Source: Halobacillus litoralis | GTDB lineage: Bacteria; Bacillota; Bacilli; Bacillales; Halobacillaceae | DNA: 64,000 bases | NCBI RefSeq assembly: GCF_009856445.1 | Contig: NZ_WMFA01000001.1 | Span: 186,001 to 250,000 of the forward strand | Reading direction: 5' to 3' | Shown here: positions 1 to 9,723 of the stretch, piece after piece | Numbering within the stretch: position 1 is the stretch's first letter | Layout of the letters: each line of letters opens with the position of its first letter | Made by a program: the position numbers and the translations under genes | Notes under the pieces: model-generated | What the model was told of the DNA's origin: nothing | The model's database searches: none | The model's input: the letters and a program-made list of their open reading frames with translations, nothing else

Positions 1-209
1 TCGATTAAAAAAGCTGTAATAGGAATCATAATTCCATTTACTAACATAAAGATTGACTGCAACCATTGCGCTGTATTCGCATCCAGATTCAAATCGGCCA
101 TGATGTGAGGCAGGGCAGTAGCTAATAGGGTCTGATTTAATATGGCCACAAAGGCGCCTGATATAAGCACAATCATCAAAGGGACACGGTTAATTTCTTG
201 AGATGACAT
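1..209 (-). CDS. MFS drug-efflux transporter, DHA2 (EmrB/QacA) type, N-terminal part
   Basis: The minus strand opens with an ATG at 209, preceded by AGAAGG, and stays open to the window edge, giving about 69 residues. The N-terminus (MSSQEINRVPLMIVLISGAF) leads into a first membrane helix, then the stretch ATALPHIMADL and a second helix (QWLQSIFMLVNGIMIPI). This order of ALP-IMADL followed by QW-YML is the usual start of 14-helix proton-driven multidrug exporters in the inner membrane. The substrate cannot be told from this fragment. The rest of the gene lies outside the window. Family call is confident; specificity is unknown. Confidence 0.75.
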   Translation of the reverse strand, partial: MSSQEINRVPLMIVLISGAFVAILNQTLLATALPHIMADLNLDANTAQWLQSIFMLVNGIMIPITAFLI

Positions 210-333
210 GATTTAACCTTCTTTCTAAAATACTTAGGCAACTAATTAAATATCATACCATATGAAATGTTTTTTGTTCAGTATTCAGCATATAATTCTT
301 CATTGAAAATTAGGAACCTAAGATTTAGTCAGC

Positions 334-367
334 AAAAAAACAACGCCTGCTAAGGGCAGACGTTGTT
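334..367 (-). terminator. Rho-independent terminator of the gltS-like gene
   Basis: An inverted repeat (CAACGCCTGC and its near complement GCAGACGTTG) lies just past the stop of the symporter gene at 373. On the minus strand it is followed by a run of seven T (A run at 334-340). Confidence 0.8.
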
Positions 368-372
368 GTTGC

Positions 373-1767
373 TTAGGCTGCTTTCTTTTTCCCAAAGTAA
401 AAGAGCCCGAAAAAGATACCGATTGCTGTCATGGCGACCGCTACAATCAGTGTCGGCCATGGCCCGAATTGGGCAATGAACGGAACGGATAAGGCTGTCA
501 CAAACCCTCCACCTAGGAAGGGTTCATAAAAGAGCTGTTTGTACCCGAAGGCTTCAAAAGCGGGGGACTCATTGTCTGGATCGACGACGCGCATTAACAG
601 TAAGCCTGTTGCGGTAACACCCATCGATTGACCAAAGTCTCCAATACCACGCTCAAACCAGTACTGTGGAATCATTCGGGGAGCAAGCACGAGAAATCCG
701 AATAAGTTCCAGGCAATCCCTGCAGCCGCCAGAATGACAAAGGGGACGAGATATTCGCCGATGACATCCAGCGAAACTGTAGAAATAGCCGTCAAAATAA
801 GGATATCAAGTGCAAGTCCCTGGATTCTGTTAATCATTCTCCGGTCAACAAGATTGTACTTGTCCTTTTTGCTGAAAAAGATTTGAAGAGCGATTCCGCC
901 GATCATCGCAAGCGGGAATAGTGGGATATAGCTCATAAAATCAGATCCGATGGTGATAGATTCAAGACCAATTAACCCTTGCAACAATAACCAACCGAGT
1001 AAAATAGCGATAAATACAATGGATATATGGAAAGATAACGGTTCGATTGATTCAGGACGTAAGGTCATTTTACCCGCTGGTTCGCGGTTTTGATACTCCA
1101 TCACTCCACGCTTTCTCAAATCAGAAAAGTCTTCCACATCTTCAATCACTTTCGTCTTCTTATTACGAACCCCCCAGTTGATGAGGATGATCCCAAAAAT
1201 AACACCGGACAATACACCGATGGTCGCAAGGCCGATCGCTAAATCGAAAGCTTCAGCAAAGCCGAGCTCCTCGAAAGTACTTGCCATACCGGCTGCCGTC
1301 CCGTGACCACCTTCAAAAGCAACTTCAATCAAGGCTCCTGACATGGCAGGGAGATCAAAGAATGGGACTAAAATGAGGACGGCAAGGGTGATTCCGACCA
1401 CATACTGCCCCCAGCCTACCGACCATCCTAGCGCCAGCTGCGGTCCAGCGTAAAACCAAATATCTTTTAACTTTGGAATGGCAGCTCCAAGGAAAAGAGC
1501 AGCAAATACTACATTGATCATGAGTCCGGGTAGGGCAGACCATACTTCTATAATGGACTCCGGCATGATACCGTTGGAGAAGAAGCTGTCTTCCGGCATG
1601 AATTTCCCGAGTACCTGAGGGCCAAGGAAGAGTGCGATAAACCCTCCGATAATGGATGAGGGTAAGAATAAATTTTGTAGTAACGTCCATTTGACACGGA
1701 TGATTTTACCGATCAAAAGGAAGACACCGATGTAAAGAAGGGCGAAACCTATTTCATTCGGAGTCAT
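373..1767 (-). CDS. gltS: Sodium:glutamate symporter, GltS family
   Basis: This 464-residue membrane protein has the GltS layout: two repeated helical halves, each with a re-entrant glycine-rich loop. The visible marks are LPSSIIGGFIALFLGP (about 35-50), GGHGTAAGM (about 153-161) and a second-half loop near GIGDFGQSMGVTATG. The family imports glutamate with sodium at the cytoplasmic membrane. The segment between the halves is long and charged (about 205-240), somewhat longer than in E. coli GltS. The ATG at 1767 has an AAGAAAGAGGTGACC leader. A DAACS-family transporter follows upstream on the same strand, and both genes share an upstream motif near 1825-1841. Several GltS-like proteins of firmicutes have untested substrates, so glutamate is an inference. 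Confidence 0.85.
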   Translation of the reverse strand: MTPNEIGFALLYIGVFLLIGKIIRVKWTLLQNLFLPSSIIGGFIALFLGPQVLGKFMPEDSFFSNGIMPESIIEVWSALPGLMINVVFAALFLGAAIPKLKDIWFYAGPQLALGWSVGWGQYVVGITLAVLILVPFFDLPAMSGALIEVAFEGGHGTAAGMASTFEELGFAEAFDLAIGLATIGVLSGVIFGIILINWGVRNKKTKVIEDVEDFSDLRKRGVMEYQNREPAGKMTLRPESIEPLSFHISIVFIAILLGWLLLQGLIGLESITIGSDFMSYIPLFPLAMIGGIALQIFFSKKDKYNLVDRRMINRIQGLALDILILTAISTVSLDVIGEYLVPFVILAAAGIAWNLFGFLVLAPRMIPQYWFERGIGDFGQSMGVTATGLLLMRVVDPDNESPAFEAFGYKQLFYEPFLGGGFVTALSVPFIAQFGPWPTLIVAVAMTAIGIFFGLFYFGKKKAA

Positions 1768-1824
1768 ATGGTCACCTCTTTCTTAAAAGGGGATGTTTTT
1801 TTCCCATTTGTATAGTTTTAGCAT

Positions 1825-1841
1825 TTACTCACTTTCCCTTG
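1825..1841 (-). promoter_or_regulatory. Motif shared with the upstream region of the DAACS gene
   Basis: TTACTCACTTTCCCTTG here is nearly identical to TTACTCACTTTCCTTG at 3547-3562, and its core recurs as AGTTACTCAC near 3477-3486. Both copies lie upstream of minus-strand transporter genes in the same orientation. It may be an operator or promoter part; the bound factor is unknown. Confidence 0.35.
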
Positions 1842-1930
1842 TCATTGTTTTCTTGAAACTACATTTTCACTAAAAACTTTGTCGATAAATAAATTTTTCA
1901 TTTCTTCCACTAAAGCTCCCTATACTTAAA

Positions 1931-2104
1931 GACTCAGTTTCGAGATGTTCGTGTGATTCTAGGGGCTGCGGGAAAAGGTTCGCTTTCCATGGGGCTGCGG
2001 GGAATGACTCGCTCACCGCGCTCCCGCGGAAAGCGAGTCATTCCCCGCAGCCCCATCCACTCAACAAAAGTCTCGAAACTAAGACCTCCACAATACTGCC
2101 ATAT
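1931..2104. repeat. Dispersed intergenic repeat, copy A (short form)
   Basis: The unit begins GACTCAGTTTCGAGA and ends TCTCGAAACTAAGACCTCC followed by a CCACAATACTGCCATAT-like tail, so its ends are inverted copies of one another. Inside, 1989-2013 and 2032-2056 are a perfect 25-bp inverted repeat around an 18-base loop rich in CCGCG. It fills most of the 380-bp gap between two transporter genes and has no coding content. The same ends and core occur at 5436-6141, 20567-21279, 33938-34370, 43871-44041 and 60974-61683. Confidence 0.9.
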
Positions 2105-2106
2105 AG

Positions 2107-2142
2107 CAAAAAAACCCTCCGTCTGTATAGGACGGAGGGTTT
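2107..2142 (-). terminator. Terminator of the DAACS symporter gene
   Basis: AAACCCTCCGTC (2112-2123) pairs perfectly with GACGGAGGGTTT (2131-2142), and on the minus strand the stem runs into a T tract (2107-2114). Confidence 0.85.
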
Positions 2143-2147
2143 CGGGT

Positions 2148-3362
2148 TTAGGATTGTTTTTTTTCTGTTTTGTTAATGAGTGAAGTTCCGACAAGATCGC
2201 CGGTTACGTTTAGGGCTGTGGCCCCCATACCGATCAGAACATCAACAGATGCAAGAAGGGCCACTGCTTCCATAGGCAGTCCGACTTGAGAGAACACAGT
2301 CGCAATCATGATGATCCCGGCACCTGGAACTCCGGCTGTTCCGACAGAAGCTAGTGTTCCAACAAGCACGATCTGAAGGATGGATACAAAGCTTAATGGA
2401 TCCCCGATAATATTGGCAGCGAAGACGGCAGATACTGCAATACGAATGGCTGCACCATCCATATTGATCGTTGCTCCTAGCGGAAGGCTGAAGCCATACA
2501 AGCTTTTATTTAATCCCAGGTTTTTCGCAGCATTTAATGTGACTGGAAGCGTACCAGAACTGCTTTGTGTAACAAAGGCTGTTAGCATAGCGGTTCGAGC
2601 CTCTTTGAAAAAAGCAGTCGGCTTTCGTTTACTTACAAATAGGAAAACAAGATAAATAGCTAATTGTACAAGTAAACCTATATAAAGGACGCCGACGAAG
2701 CTGCCTAATTCCAGCAGTGTGTTCGCTCCTTGTGTACCGATCACTTCAGCGATGATTGCAAAAATACCGACGGGGACATATTGGAGGATCCCCTTCATAA
2801 CGATTAACGTCGCCTCATTCAAACCATCTATGACTTTGTATAAGTGGCCTCCCAAACTTTGATAAGCGTTGGTAGAACGCATGTAAGAAAGTGCTAAACC
2901 AAAGACTATCGCAGTGAAAATGATCCCAAGCAAGTTCATTTCTGTTAACGCTGTAAGAATATTTTCAGGAACGATGTTTAAGAGTACGCTCGTGAAGCCG
3001 GGGTTTTCAGGAACCTCAACGGTTTCATTACCAAGACTCATCCCTGTACCAGGATTAAACAAAGTAGCCACGGATACTCCTACTAAAATGGCAAGAGCAG
3101 AAGTACCCAGATAATAGAGGAAGACCTTTCCTCCCATGCGTCCTAATGAACCAATGTTCGTCTGATTAATTCCGACAATTAGGGTGAACAGGATCAATGG
3201 GACAATGATAAATTTCAAGAGACGGAGCAATAGGTCACCAAAAGGGGCCAGGACAGCTGCGTCTTCTCCGAAGAGGAAACCGACGGATACACCGAGTATC
3301 AAGGCTAGGGTGATTTTTTTAATCAATGATGTTTGTGTATAGATTCTCCACAACTTACTCAT
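2148..3362 (-). CDS. Dicarboxylate/amino acid:cation symporter (DAACS, GltP/SstT type)
   Basis: The protein (404 residues) belongs to the sodium- or proton-coupled family that imports glutamate, aspartate, serine/threonine or C4-dicarboxylates. Family marks are the re-entrant loop SSSGTLPVTL (about 267-276) and NMDGAAIRIA in helix 7 (about 300-309), where relatives have NMDGTA and bind the substrate amino group and sodium. The start at 3362 (MSKLWRIYTQ) is chosen over an ATG eight codons upstream because AAGGAGG lies about seven bases before it. It is a single-gene unit with its own terminator. The precise substrate is not clear from the sequence. Confidence 0.88.
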   Translation of the reverse strand: MSKLWRIYTQTSLIKKITLALILGVSVGFLFGEDAAVLAPFGDLLLRLLKFIIVPLILFTLIVGINQTNIGSLGRMGGKVFLYYLGTSALAILVGVSVATLFNPGTGMSLGNETVEVPENPGFTSVLLNIVPENILTALTEMNLLGIIFTAIVFGLALSYMRSTNAYQSLGGHLYKVIDGLNEATLIVMKGILQYVPVGIFAIIAEVIGTQGANTLLELGSFVGVLYIGLLVQLAIYLVFLFVSKRKPTAFFKEARTAMLTAFVTQSSSGTLPVTLNAAKNLGLNKSLYGFSLPLGATINMDGAAIRIAVSAVFAANIIGDPLSFVSILQIVLVGTLASVGTAGVPGAGIIMIATVFSQVGLPMEAVALLASVDVLIGMGATALNVTGDLVGTSLINKTEKKQS

Positions 3363-3476
3363 GGTGAACCCCTCCTTTTCCTTCATATTTTAAACAGTAT
3401 AATGCTGATTGGATTACTGAGGTTTACTAAGGTAAGATAATTCATGTGGACAAGGATGTCAACGGTATTGCTTACC

Positions 3477-3562
3477 AGTTACTCACTCTTAATCAAAGTC
3501 TTCCACAAATCCCTTAATTTATCTTCCATATTGTAAAGGGGGATAGTTACTCACTTTCCTTG
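3477..3562 (-). promoter_or_regulatory. Paired GTGAGTAA motifs upstream of the DAACS gene
   Basis: On the minus strand GTGAGTAACT occurs at about 3477-3486 and again at 3547-3556, the second within a 16-base match to the region upstream of gltS. The rest of the 345-bp gap holds a worn remnant of the dispersed repeat (about 3585-3640, with GAGCCTTCTACAATCCTGCC) and no gene. Confidence 0.3.
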
Positions 3563-3717
3563 AATGGAAGGGCAGCCTTCTATAGCAAAGAACTCAGTTA
3601 TCTTGAAATCGAGCCTTCTACAATCCTGCCATATCGGAAAGTATTACTCAAAGGATAGGTGTTACATACGAAGAGGCTGAGGGTACTAGGTTTAAAAAGC
3701 GAAAGGAAGTGGCGGAT

Positions 3718-5136
3718 GTGAAGAAAAAAACTGTCGTCGCTCTTGCCGGGGCGAGTGGATATATAGGACAAAACTTGATGGAAAAGCTGAAAGACCGTTC
3801 TGACATCATCGCTTTATCGCGAAATGGAGATGAAATGGAAAATAGTGACCAAGTGACCTGGCGATCGTGCGATTTATACTCAATGGCTGATGCGGAAAAA
3901 GGACTGGATGGAGCAGATATCGCTGTATATCTTGTACACTCCATGATGCCCTCGGCTAAGTTGACTCAGGGAACTTTTGAAGATATGGATGTCATCCTTG
4001 CTGATAATTTCGCACAGGCGGCTAAAAAAAGGGGTGTTAAGCAAATCGTTTATTTGAGTGGAATTATTCCTGAAGACGAACCAGGACTTTCCCGTCATTT
4101 GAAGAGCCGTCTTGAAGTAGAACAGATTCTAGGGGCTTATGGAGTGCCTGTGACAACGATCCGGGCAGGACTCATTGTCGGTCCGAGAGGTTCTTCCTTC
4201 CCAATATTGAAGAAGTTAGTCAAGCGTCTTCCTTTTATGGTTCTCCCGCAATGGACGAAAACAAAAACGCAGCCAATAGCCTTACCGGATATAATTGGAT
4301 CGCTTGATCAAAGCATCGGTGATGAGAGCTTAAAAGGGCGTTCGATAGACGTTGGAGGGCCGGATGTAATGACTTATGAAGAGATGATGGAAAAAGTCGC
4401 GGGCGTTATGGGAAGGAAACCTTTTATGATCCATGTCCCTTTTTTGACTATTGATTTGTCTAAATTATGGGTAAGGCTCGTGACGGGTGCACCAAAAGAA
4501 ATGGTTTACCCACTCATTGAAAGCCTTATTCATCCAATGGTTACCCATTCCCAAAATAAAGTGACAGGAATCAGTGAAGGGGAAATCCGCTTCGAGGAAG
4601 CGGCAGAGTGGGCACTTAAAGAGGAAGAAAAACAAACCAAAGGGAAACCAAAAAGACCTAACCTTCCTGCTATGCAGGATGATGTCCGCTCTGTTCAGCG
4701 TATTCCGATCCCTCAGGGCCATTCTGCAGACTGGATTGGAAAGTATTATGTGAAGTGGCTGGAAAAGGTATTGAACCCATGGGTGAAAACGACCGTAGAT
4801 GAAACCCATTGTTGCCAAATAGGGGTGATTTTTAACGATATACCGCTTCTTGAATTCACATACTCTGCAGAGAGAAGTACAACGGACCGTGCCTTATATT
4901 ATATATCTGGTGGACGGTTGACCAACAAAGAAAAAAACGTAAGGGGAAGACTTGAATTCAGGAAAATCCCTGGGAAAAATGAAGCCATTGTAGCCATTCA
5001 TGACTATATGCCCTCATTGCCGTGGTTCTTATACAAATACACCCAGGCTAAAGCTCATTTAATCATCATGGACTTATTCCGCAGGCATTTAGAGAAGTGG
5101 GGGACACACGAACCCTCTTTTCAAGTTCATGAATAA
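3718..5136 (+). CDS. Atypical SDR NAD(P)-binding protein with C-terminal DUF2867-like domain
   Basis: The N-terminal half is an extended Rossmann fold of the NmrA-like SDR type: GASGYIGQNL near the start binds the dinucleotide, and YLSGI and LKSRLEVEQIL follow at the positions of the altered active site. The C-terminal 130 or so residues (from about SADWIGKYYVKWLE) resemble the DUF2867 domain often fused to this fold. The substrate is unknown; relatives are annotated as epimerases or quinone/NADPH sensors without proof. The frame allows a GTG at 3709, but GAAAGGA would touch that codon, whereas GTG 3718 sits ten bases after it and is preferred. The gene stands alone between the DAACS transporter and a small gene. 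Confidence 0.7.
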   Translation: MKKKTVVALAGASGYIGQNLMEKLKDRSDIIALSRNGDEMENSDQVTWRSCDLYSMADAEKGLDGADIAVYLVHSMMPSAKLTQGTFEDMDVILADNFAQAAKKRGVKQIVYLSGIIPEDEPGLSRHLKSRLEVEQILGAYGVPVTTIRAGLIVGPRGSSFPILKKLVKRLPFMVLPQWTKTKTQPIALPDIIGSLDQSIGDESLKGRSIDVGGPDVMTYEEMMEKVAGVMGRKPFMIHVPFLTIDLSKLWVRLVTGAPKEMVYPLIESLIHPMVTHSQNKVTGISEGEIRFEEAAEWALKEEEKQTKGKPKRPNLPAMQDDVRSVQRIPIPQGHSADWIGKYYVKWLEKVLNPWVKTTVDETHCCQIGVIFNDIPLLEFTYSAERSTTDRALYYISGGRLTNKEKNVRGRLEFRKIPGKNEAIVAIHDYMPSLPWFLYKYTQAKAHLIIMDLFRRHLEKWGTHEPSFQVHE

Positions 5137-5145
5137 ATTTTAGAG

Positions 5146-5188
5146 TTCGAAACATAATATCCGTGTAAGACATTATGTTTTACACGAG
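5146..5188. promoter_or_regulatory. Overlapping inverted repeats before a small gene
   Basis: AAACATAAT and ATTATGTTT form one perfect dyad and GTGTAA with TTACAC a second, interleaved one. They may end the SDR transcript or act as an operator or leader structure for the small gene at 5198. No T tract follows directly. Confidence 0.3.
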
Positions 5189-5197
5189 GTGATTAGG

Positions 5198-5365
5198 ATG
5201 GGCAACAAGGAAAAAAAGCCGGATCGTCAGTTCAAGGAAAGAAAGAGCCATGGCGAGCACCGGAATGGCCGGAAAGCTCAATTCAAAAACCACAGTACAC
5301 ATTTCGGAGAAGTTCCGAATGAGTACATCGACCGTGAGCGTTTGGGATACAACGCTGACGCGTAA
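5198..5365 (+). CDS. Small, highly charged hypothetical protein (55 aa)
   Basis: The reading frame encodes a very basic, hydrophilic peptide starting MGNKEKKPDRQFKERKSHGE and ending EYIDRERLGYNADA. It has no membrane segment and no cysteine. A GAGGTGATTAGG leader precedes the ATG and a strong terminator follows at once, which supports a real single-gene transcript. The size and the abundance of K, R, H, N and Q are like those of small spore or stress proteins of Bacillaceae, but no named family is recognised. Confidence 0.6.
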   Translation: MGNKEKKPDRQFKERKSHGEHRNGRKAQFKNHSTHFGEVPNEYIDRERLGYNADA

Positions 5366-5367
5366 CC

Positions 5368-5409
5368 AAATCCCCTATGCAGCTTTCATGCTGTATGGGG
5401 GATTTTCTT
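5368..5409 (+). terminator. Terminator of the 55-aa protein gene
   Basis: AAATCCCCTATGCAG pairs (with G-U pairs) with CTGTATGGGGGATTT, followed by TTTTCTTCTT, three bases after the stop codon. Confidence 0.8.
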
Positions 5410-5435
5410 CTTATTGGAAACCCATGCACTTCAAC

Positions 5436-6141
5436 TATATGGCAGGATTGTGGAAGACTCAGTTTCGAGATGTTTTCAGGTTTCGTTACCTTATTGGGCG
5501 TCGGGGATGGCTGGGAAGCTACTCGCTTTCCTGTGGGGGAGTGGCGAGCTTCCTCGGGCTACGCCCTGCGGGATCTCGCCGATCTCCTTTCTCCCACGGG
5601 AGTCTCGCAGCTTCCCAACCACCCCTTTGGATGTATGAGTGTAACGAACCCCTTTACCAAGTAGGATGGTATCCCGCTACCTCGATTGTTGTAATCATAA
5701 AACGCTCTGTATCAAGCTTTCAGGGTTCAAGTGTCTCTGGATGGGAGTTTATAATGATACTCCATCAAACTGAATAGCTGATAATTCGGGAAGTGGTTTC
5801 GAGATACTTCTATGTCAAAGGGGCGGAGGGGAATGGCGAGACTCCTATCTTAAGTGTGCAGGCGCCTTGGTCAGCGGCGTATGGACTGGACTGAGCTGGC
5901 GGAGATAAAGGAAACACGAAGAACGAAGTGATTCGATGTTGACTTATCGTACAGAAGCGAGGGAAGTCTCACTAGCCGCTAGGCGCCGGAACCGGATATC
6001 TAGGAGGGAAAAAGTGCTTGGTGAGACCCCACAGGACGCAGTCCGAGGAGGCTCGCCGCGCTCCCGCGGAAAGCGAGCTATTCCCCGCAGCCCCCGTCAC
6101 TCAACAAAAATCTCGAAACTGAGTCTTCAACTAAAGGGGCG
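5436..6141. repeat. Dispersed composite repeat, copy B
   Basis: This gene-free stretch holds two inverted half-units around a spacer. The left half starts TATATGGCAGGATTGTGGAAG, passes GACTCAGTTTCGAGAT and ends near 5635. The right half starts near 5790 (GAAGTGGTTTCGAGATAC), runs through GGGGCGGAGGGGAATGGCGA and GCTCCCGCGGAAAGCGAG, and ends TCTCGAAACTGAGTCTTC at about 6135. A 140-bp segment interrupts the right half at 5849-5988. Short open frames inside are accidental: they follow the repeat and have no start signals. Confidence 0.85.
5849..5988 (+). repeat. Nested 140-bp element inside repeat copy B
   Basis: The segment is almost identical to the reverse complement of 20696-20834 and interrupts the same part of the repeat there. 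Its ends form an imperfect inverted pair, GGCGCC...AGCGGC and GCCGCTAGGCGCC. It has no convincing open frame. Confidence 0.8.
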
Positions 6142-6165
6142 TTTGTGGAAGAAGTAGAATCTTGC

Positions 6166-7512
<1,347 letters not shown>

Positions 7513-7552
7513 AACGGAAGAAGCGAACCAGTGCTTCCTCCTTATTTTTCGT

Positions 7553-7590
7553 GAAAAAAGAGAAGCCCTGCGCCATTGCGCGGGGCTTCA
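7553..7590 (-). terminator. Terminator of the DUF948/YtxH operon
   Basis: GAAGCCCTGCGC and GCGCGGGGCTTC form a stable stem between the convergent hemAT and YtxH-like genes. On the minus strand it runs into TCTCTTTTTTC; on the plus strand the tail is poor. Confidence 0.75.
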
Positions 7591-7606
7591 TTCATGTAAT
7601 ATAGAA

Positions 7607-8116
7607 CTAGCGTTGAGGATTGACCTCTACGACTTTTTCTTGAGGTACCGTAGCATTTTCCTCTTGGGAATCTTCTCTAAGCTCGTCCTTCGCTTCTCTG
7701 GCTTTATCGCCAACTTCCTGCAGATCTTCTCCTGCATCTTTGGCTGTGTTTATGATCTCTTCAGACTCTTCTTTAATATCTTTCGCTTTATCAGCAATTT
7801 CTTTTCCTTGGTTGTTAAATACATCTTGAACAGTTGCAGCTGCCTCACTTACAATGTTCACCACATTGCGGACGCGTGTGACCAGGTCATCTTTTTTCGC
7901 AGATGGATCTTCTTTCACTTCCGAAGCATAATCAGAAACTGCGTCTTTTGTTGAACGTGTACCCTCTTTCAGACGTTTTCTTTCTTTAGGGTCTTTAATA
8001 AGAATAAAAGCCCCACCAATTAATGCTCCTGTTAAGATCGCAACAGGCAGTTTTTTATTGCCTCTTTTTTTAGTTGTTTGTGTTTGTGGCTGCTGGTTTA
8101 CATTTTGGTTTTCCAT
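7607..8116 (-). CDS. YtxH-like stress-associated membrane-anchored protein
   Basis: After a Q/N-rich and basic N-terminus (TTKKRGNKK) comes one membrane helix (LPVAILTGALIGGAFILI, about 23-40), then a long, highly charged, alanine- and glutamate-rich region predicted to be helical (about 50-155). This matches YtxH/GvpP-type proteins. In B. subtilis, ytxG (DUF948) and ytxH are sigma-B controlled stress genes in one operon, and the same pairing occurs here with two DUF948 genes upstream. The role is unknown; such proteins resemble LEA-type protectants. It is the last gene of the four-gene unit, sharing one base with the gene before it. Confidence 0.7.
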   Translation of the reverse strand: MENQNVNQQPQTQTTKKRGNKKLPVAILTGALIGGAFILIKDPKERKRLKEGTRSTKDAVSDYASEVKEDPSAKKDDLVTRVRNVVNIVSEAAATVQDVFNNQGKEIADKAKDIKEESEEIINTAKDAGEDLQEVGDKAREAKDELREDSQEENATVPQEKVVEVNPQR

Positions 8117-8340
8117 TAGGAAATTCCCCTTTCGGTTTTTAAATTTTTTTGAGCTTCCATGCGTAGTTTTTCTTTCGTCGATTGAATGTCTTCATATTGA
8201 TTTCTACCTGTATTATAAAACTCCTCTTTTTTGCGGTCATACTTCATCTTTGAAATGGATGGTTCCTTCCTCCATATTCTCAAAGCTATTCCACCGACGA
8301 ACCCGGCGACGATGCCGATCATCCATTCGAGTGCCTTCAT
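8116..8340 (-). CDS. Small membrane protein of the DUF948/YtxH operon (74 aa)
   Basis: One N-terminal membrane helix (MKALEWMIGIVAGFVGGIAL) is followed by a hydrophilic, lysine- and glutamate-rich tail. The ATG at 8340 overlaps the stop of the upstream DUF948 gene (ATGA), a translational coupling that decides this start over an ATG 31 codons further up in the same frame. The family is not recognised; context suggests an envelope stress role shared with its neighbours. Confidence 0.6.
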   Translation of the reverse strand: MKALEWMIGIVAGFVGGIALRIWRKEPSISKMKYDRKKEEFYNTGRNQYEDIQSTKEKLRMEAQKNLKTERGIS

Positions 8341-8786
8341 GAGGAGGTCGTCTCCACTTGAGCGGTCTTGAGTGCCTTCCGTTTCTGTGAAAAGTAATAG
8401 GTCAAAGCAAGAGCTCCGTAAACGCCGCGCCAACCTTCTTCGTTAATCTTTTGTTCACCTTCATGTGTCGTCTGCTTCAGTGAGTATGTCATGTCAACAA
8501 GAGAGGACGTAAGCTTCCTGGAAGACTCACCGATATCCCCTACGATATAGAAAAGAGGACTGAGCGCCCGGATCTTTTCATTGACGTCTGCTAATGTATC
8601 GTTACTTTGGTGCAGGACACCTGTCGTCTCTTTCATGACAGAATCCAGTTGCTCCGGCAGTTGATCGACAGTTTTTTTAACGCCGCCAAGGACCCCTGCC
8701 AAGTTGTTCAATGCTTTAATAAGGAAAATGGAAACAATCGCAAAGGCGATTCCGATAATGAGAACACCGATTCCTAGAAAGTCCAT
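8337..8786 (-). CDS. DUF948 domain membrane protein (YtxG/YoxC type)
   Basis: The protein (149 residues) starts with one membrane helix (FLGIGVLIIGIAFAIVSIFLI) and continues as a long amphipathic helix with LNNLAGVLGGVKKTVDQLPE, the usual pattern of DUF948. The C-terminal 40 residues (HEGEQKINEEGWRGVYGALA) carry a second weakly hydrophobic stretch. DUF948 proteins are general-stress envelope proteins of unknown mechanism in Bacillus. It is preceded by a paralogue 18 bases upstream and overlaps the next gene by four bases. Confidence 0.78.
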   Translation of the reverse strand: MDFLGIGVLIIGIAFAIVSIFLIKALNNLAGVLGGVKKTVDQLPEQLDSVMKETTGVLHQSNDTLADVNEKIRALSPLFYIVGDIGESSRKLTSSLVDMTYSLKQTTHEGEQKINEEGWRGVYGALALTYYFSQKRKALKTAQVETTSS

Positions 8787-8804
8787 CTGAAAAACCTCTC
8801 TTCT

Positions 8805-9218
8805 TTATTGTACTTTTTTTCTTTTCCATTTCAGATACAGTTCAATCGCTGCATCCCCCCAGCGGAGTGCTTTTGTTACTTTTTCGTCTCTTTCATGAGA
8901 AGCGTGCGCCACACTCTCAGAAACGCCCTGGATGGATTGGTTCACATGACCCACCGTTGTACCGACATTGCCGAGGGCATCCATCAGACCATCAAGCGTC
9001 TTCGTTTTCGTTTCAATATCTGAAGCGATGTGATTCGTTTTCTTAAGTAAACTTTCCGATTCTGTAGTGATGCCCTGCATTTGCCCTTCGACTTTTTCTA
9101 ACGTCTGTGAAACGCTCGTCATCGTACTCGATGCAGCTTTCAGTGTTTTCACAACGAAAATGGCTATGAATGCAAAGGCGATCGCGATGATGAGTAAACT
9201 GATTCCCGCTAATGACAT
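8805..9218 (-). CDS. DUF948 domain membrane protein, first gene of the operon
   Basis: This is a paralogue of the next gene: an N-terminal membrane helix (SLAGISLLIIAIAFAFIAIF) is followed by a heptad-patterned helix (TMTSVSQTLEKVEGQMQ, then DIETKTKTLDGLMDALGNVG) and a basic C-terminus (LKWKRKKVQ). Two DUF948 genes in a row, a small membrane gene and a YtxH-like gene make one minus-strand operon. A sigma-B-like promoter is seen about 110 bases upstream, and the leader contains the pairing CTTTTT/AAAAAG around 9260-9281. Confidence 0.78.
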   Translation of the reverse strand: MSLAGISLLIIAIAFAFIAIFVVKTLKAASSTMTSVSQTLEKVEGQMQGITTESESLLKKTNHIASDIETKTKTLDGLMDALGNVGTTVGHVNQSIQGVSESVAHASHERDEKVTKALRWGDAAIELYLKWKRKKVQ

Positions 9219-9328
9219 GACTCTTCACCTCTTTTATGTTTTAAGGATTTCTCTACCTGCTTTTTGCCAATAGAGAAAAAGCCAATGGAGTTTCTACCTC
9301 CAGCTGACCCTTTAATTCTTTTAAAGCT

Positions 9329-9354
9329 ATACCACTAATCTATTTCAATGAAAC
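9329..9354 (-). promoter_or_regulatory. Candidate sigma-B promoter of the DUF948/YtxH operon
   Basis: On the minus strand GTTTCA, a 14-base spacer and TGGTAT resemble the general-stress pattern GTTTAA-N12-15-GGGWAW with two changes in all. B. subtilis ytxGHJ is sigma-B controlled, which supports the call. Confidence 0.45.
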
Positions 9355-9723
9355 ACTATACACTTTAGAAGTTTATGTAAATTCAAAAGATCGTTCCTTT
9401 TCCTTAAAAGGGAAGGAAGGGCGTATTCTTTCTGTATGGGGAAAGTAGAAAAAACATAGATAGAATTGATCCGTTACGCCGTGACTGCTTGATTCTTTCC
9501 TTTTCATCCCACGCCCGTTGATTAAAATGAATCTACACTAGGTACGGAGTGTACTTTTCATCTTTAGAGGCGGAAAACGCTTTTACTATGTAGGAAGAGG
9601 AACAAACAGAGGCCCTGCCTTTAAACGACAATACAAAATGAATGATCACTATAAAAGTCCTATATTTGGAATCTTTTTTCTTAGTAAGGTTTTTCCATAA
9701 AAGGAAGAGGGAAGTACATATTT

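Noticed and set aside
5250-6157. Open frames of 70-175 codons within repeat copy B
   Set aside because: They arise from the GC-rich palindromic repeat, recur in other copies in other frames, and lack start signals.
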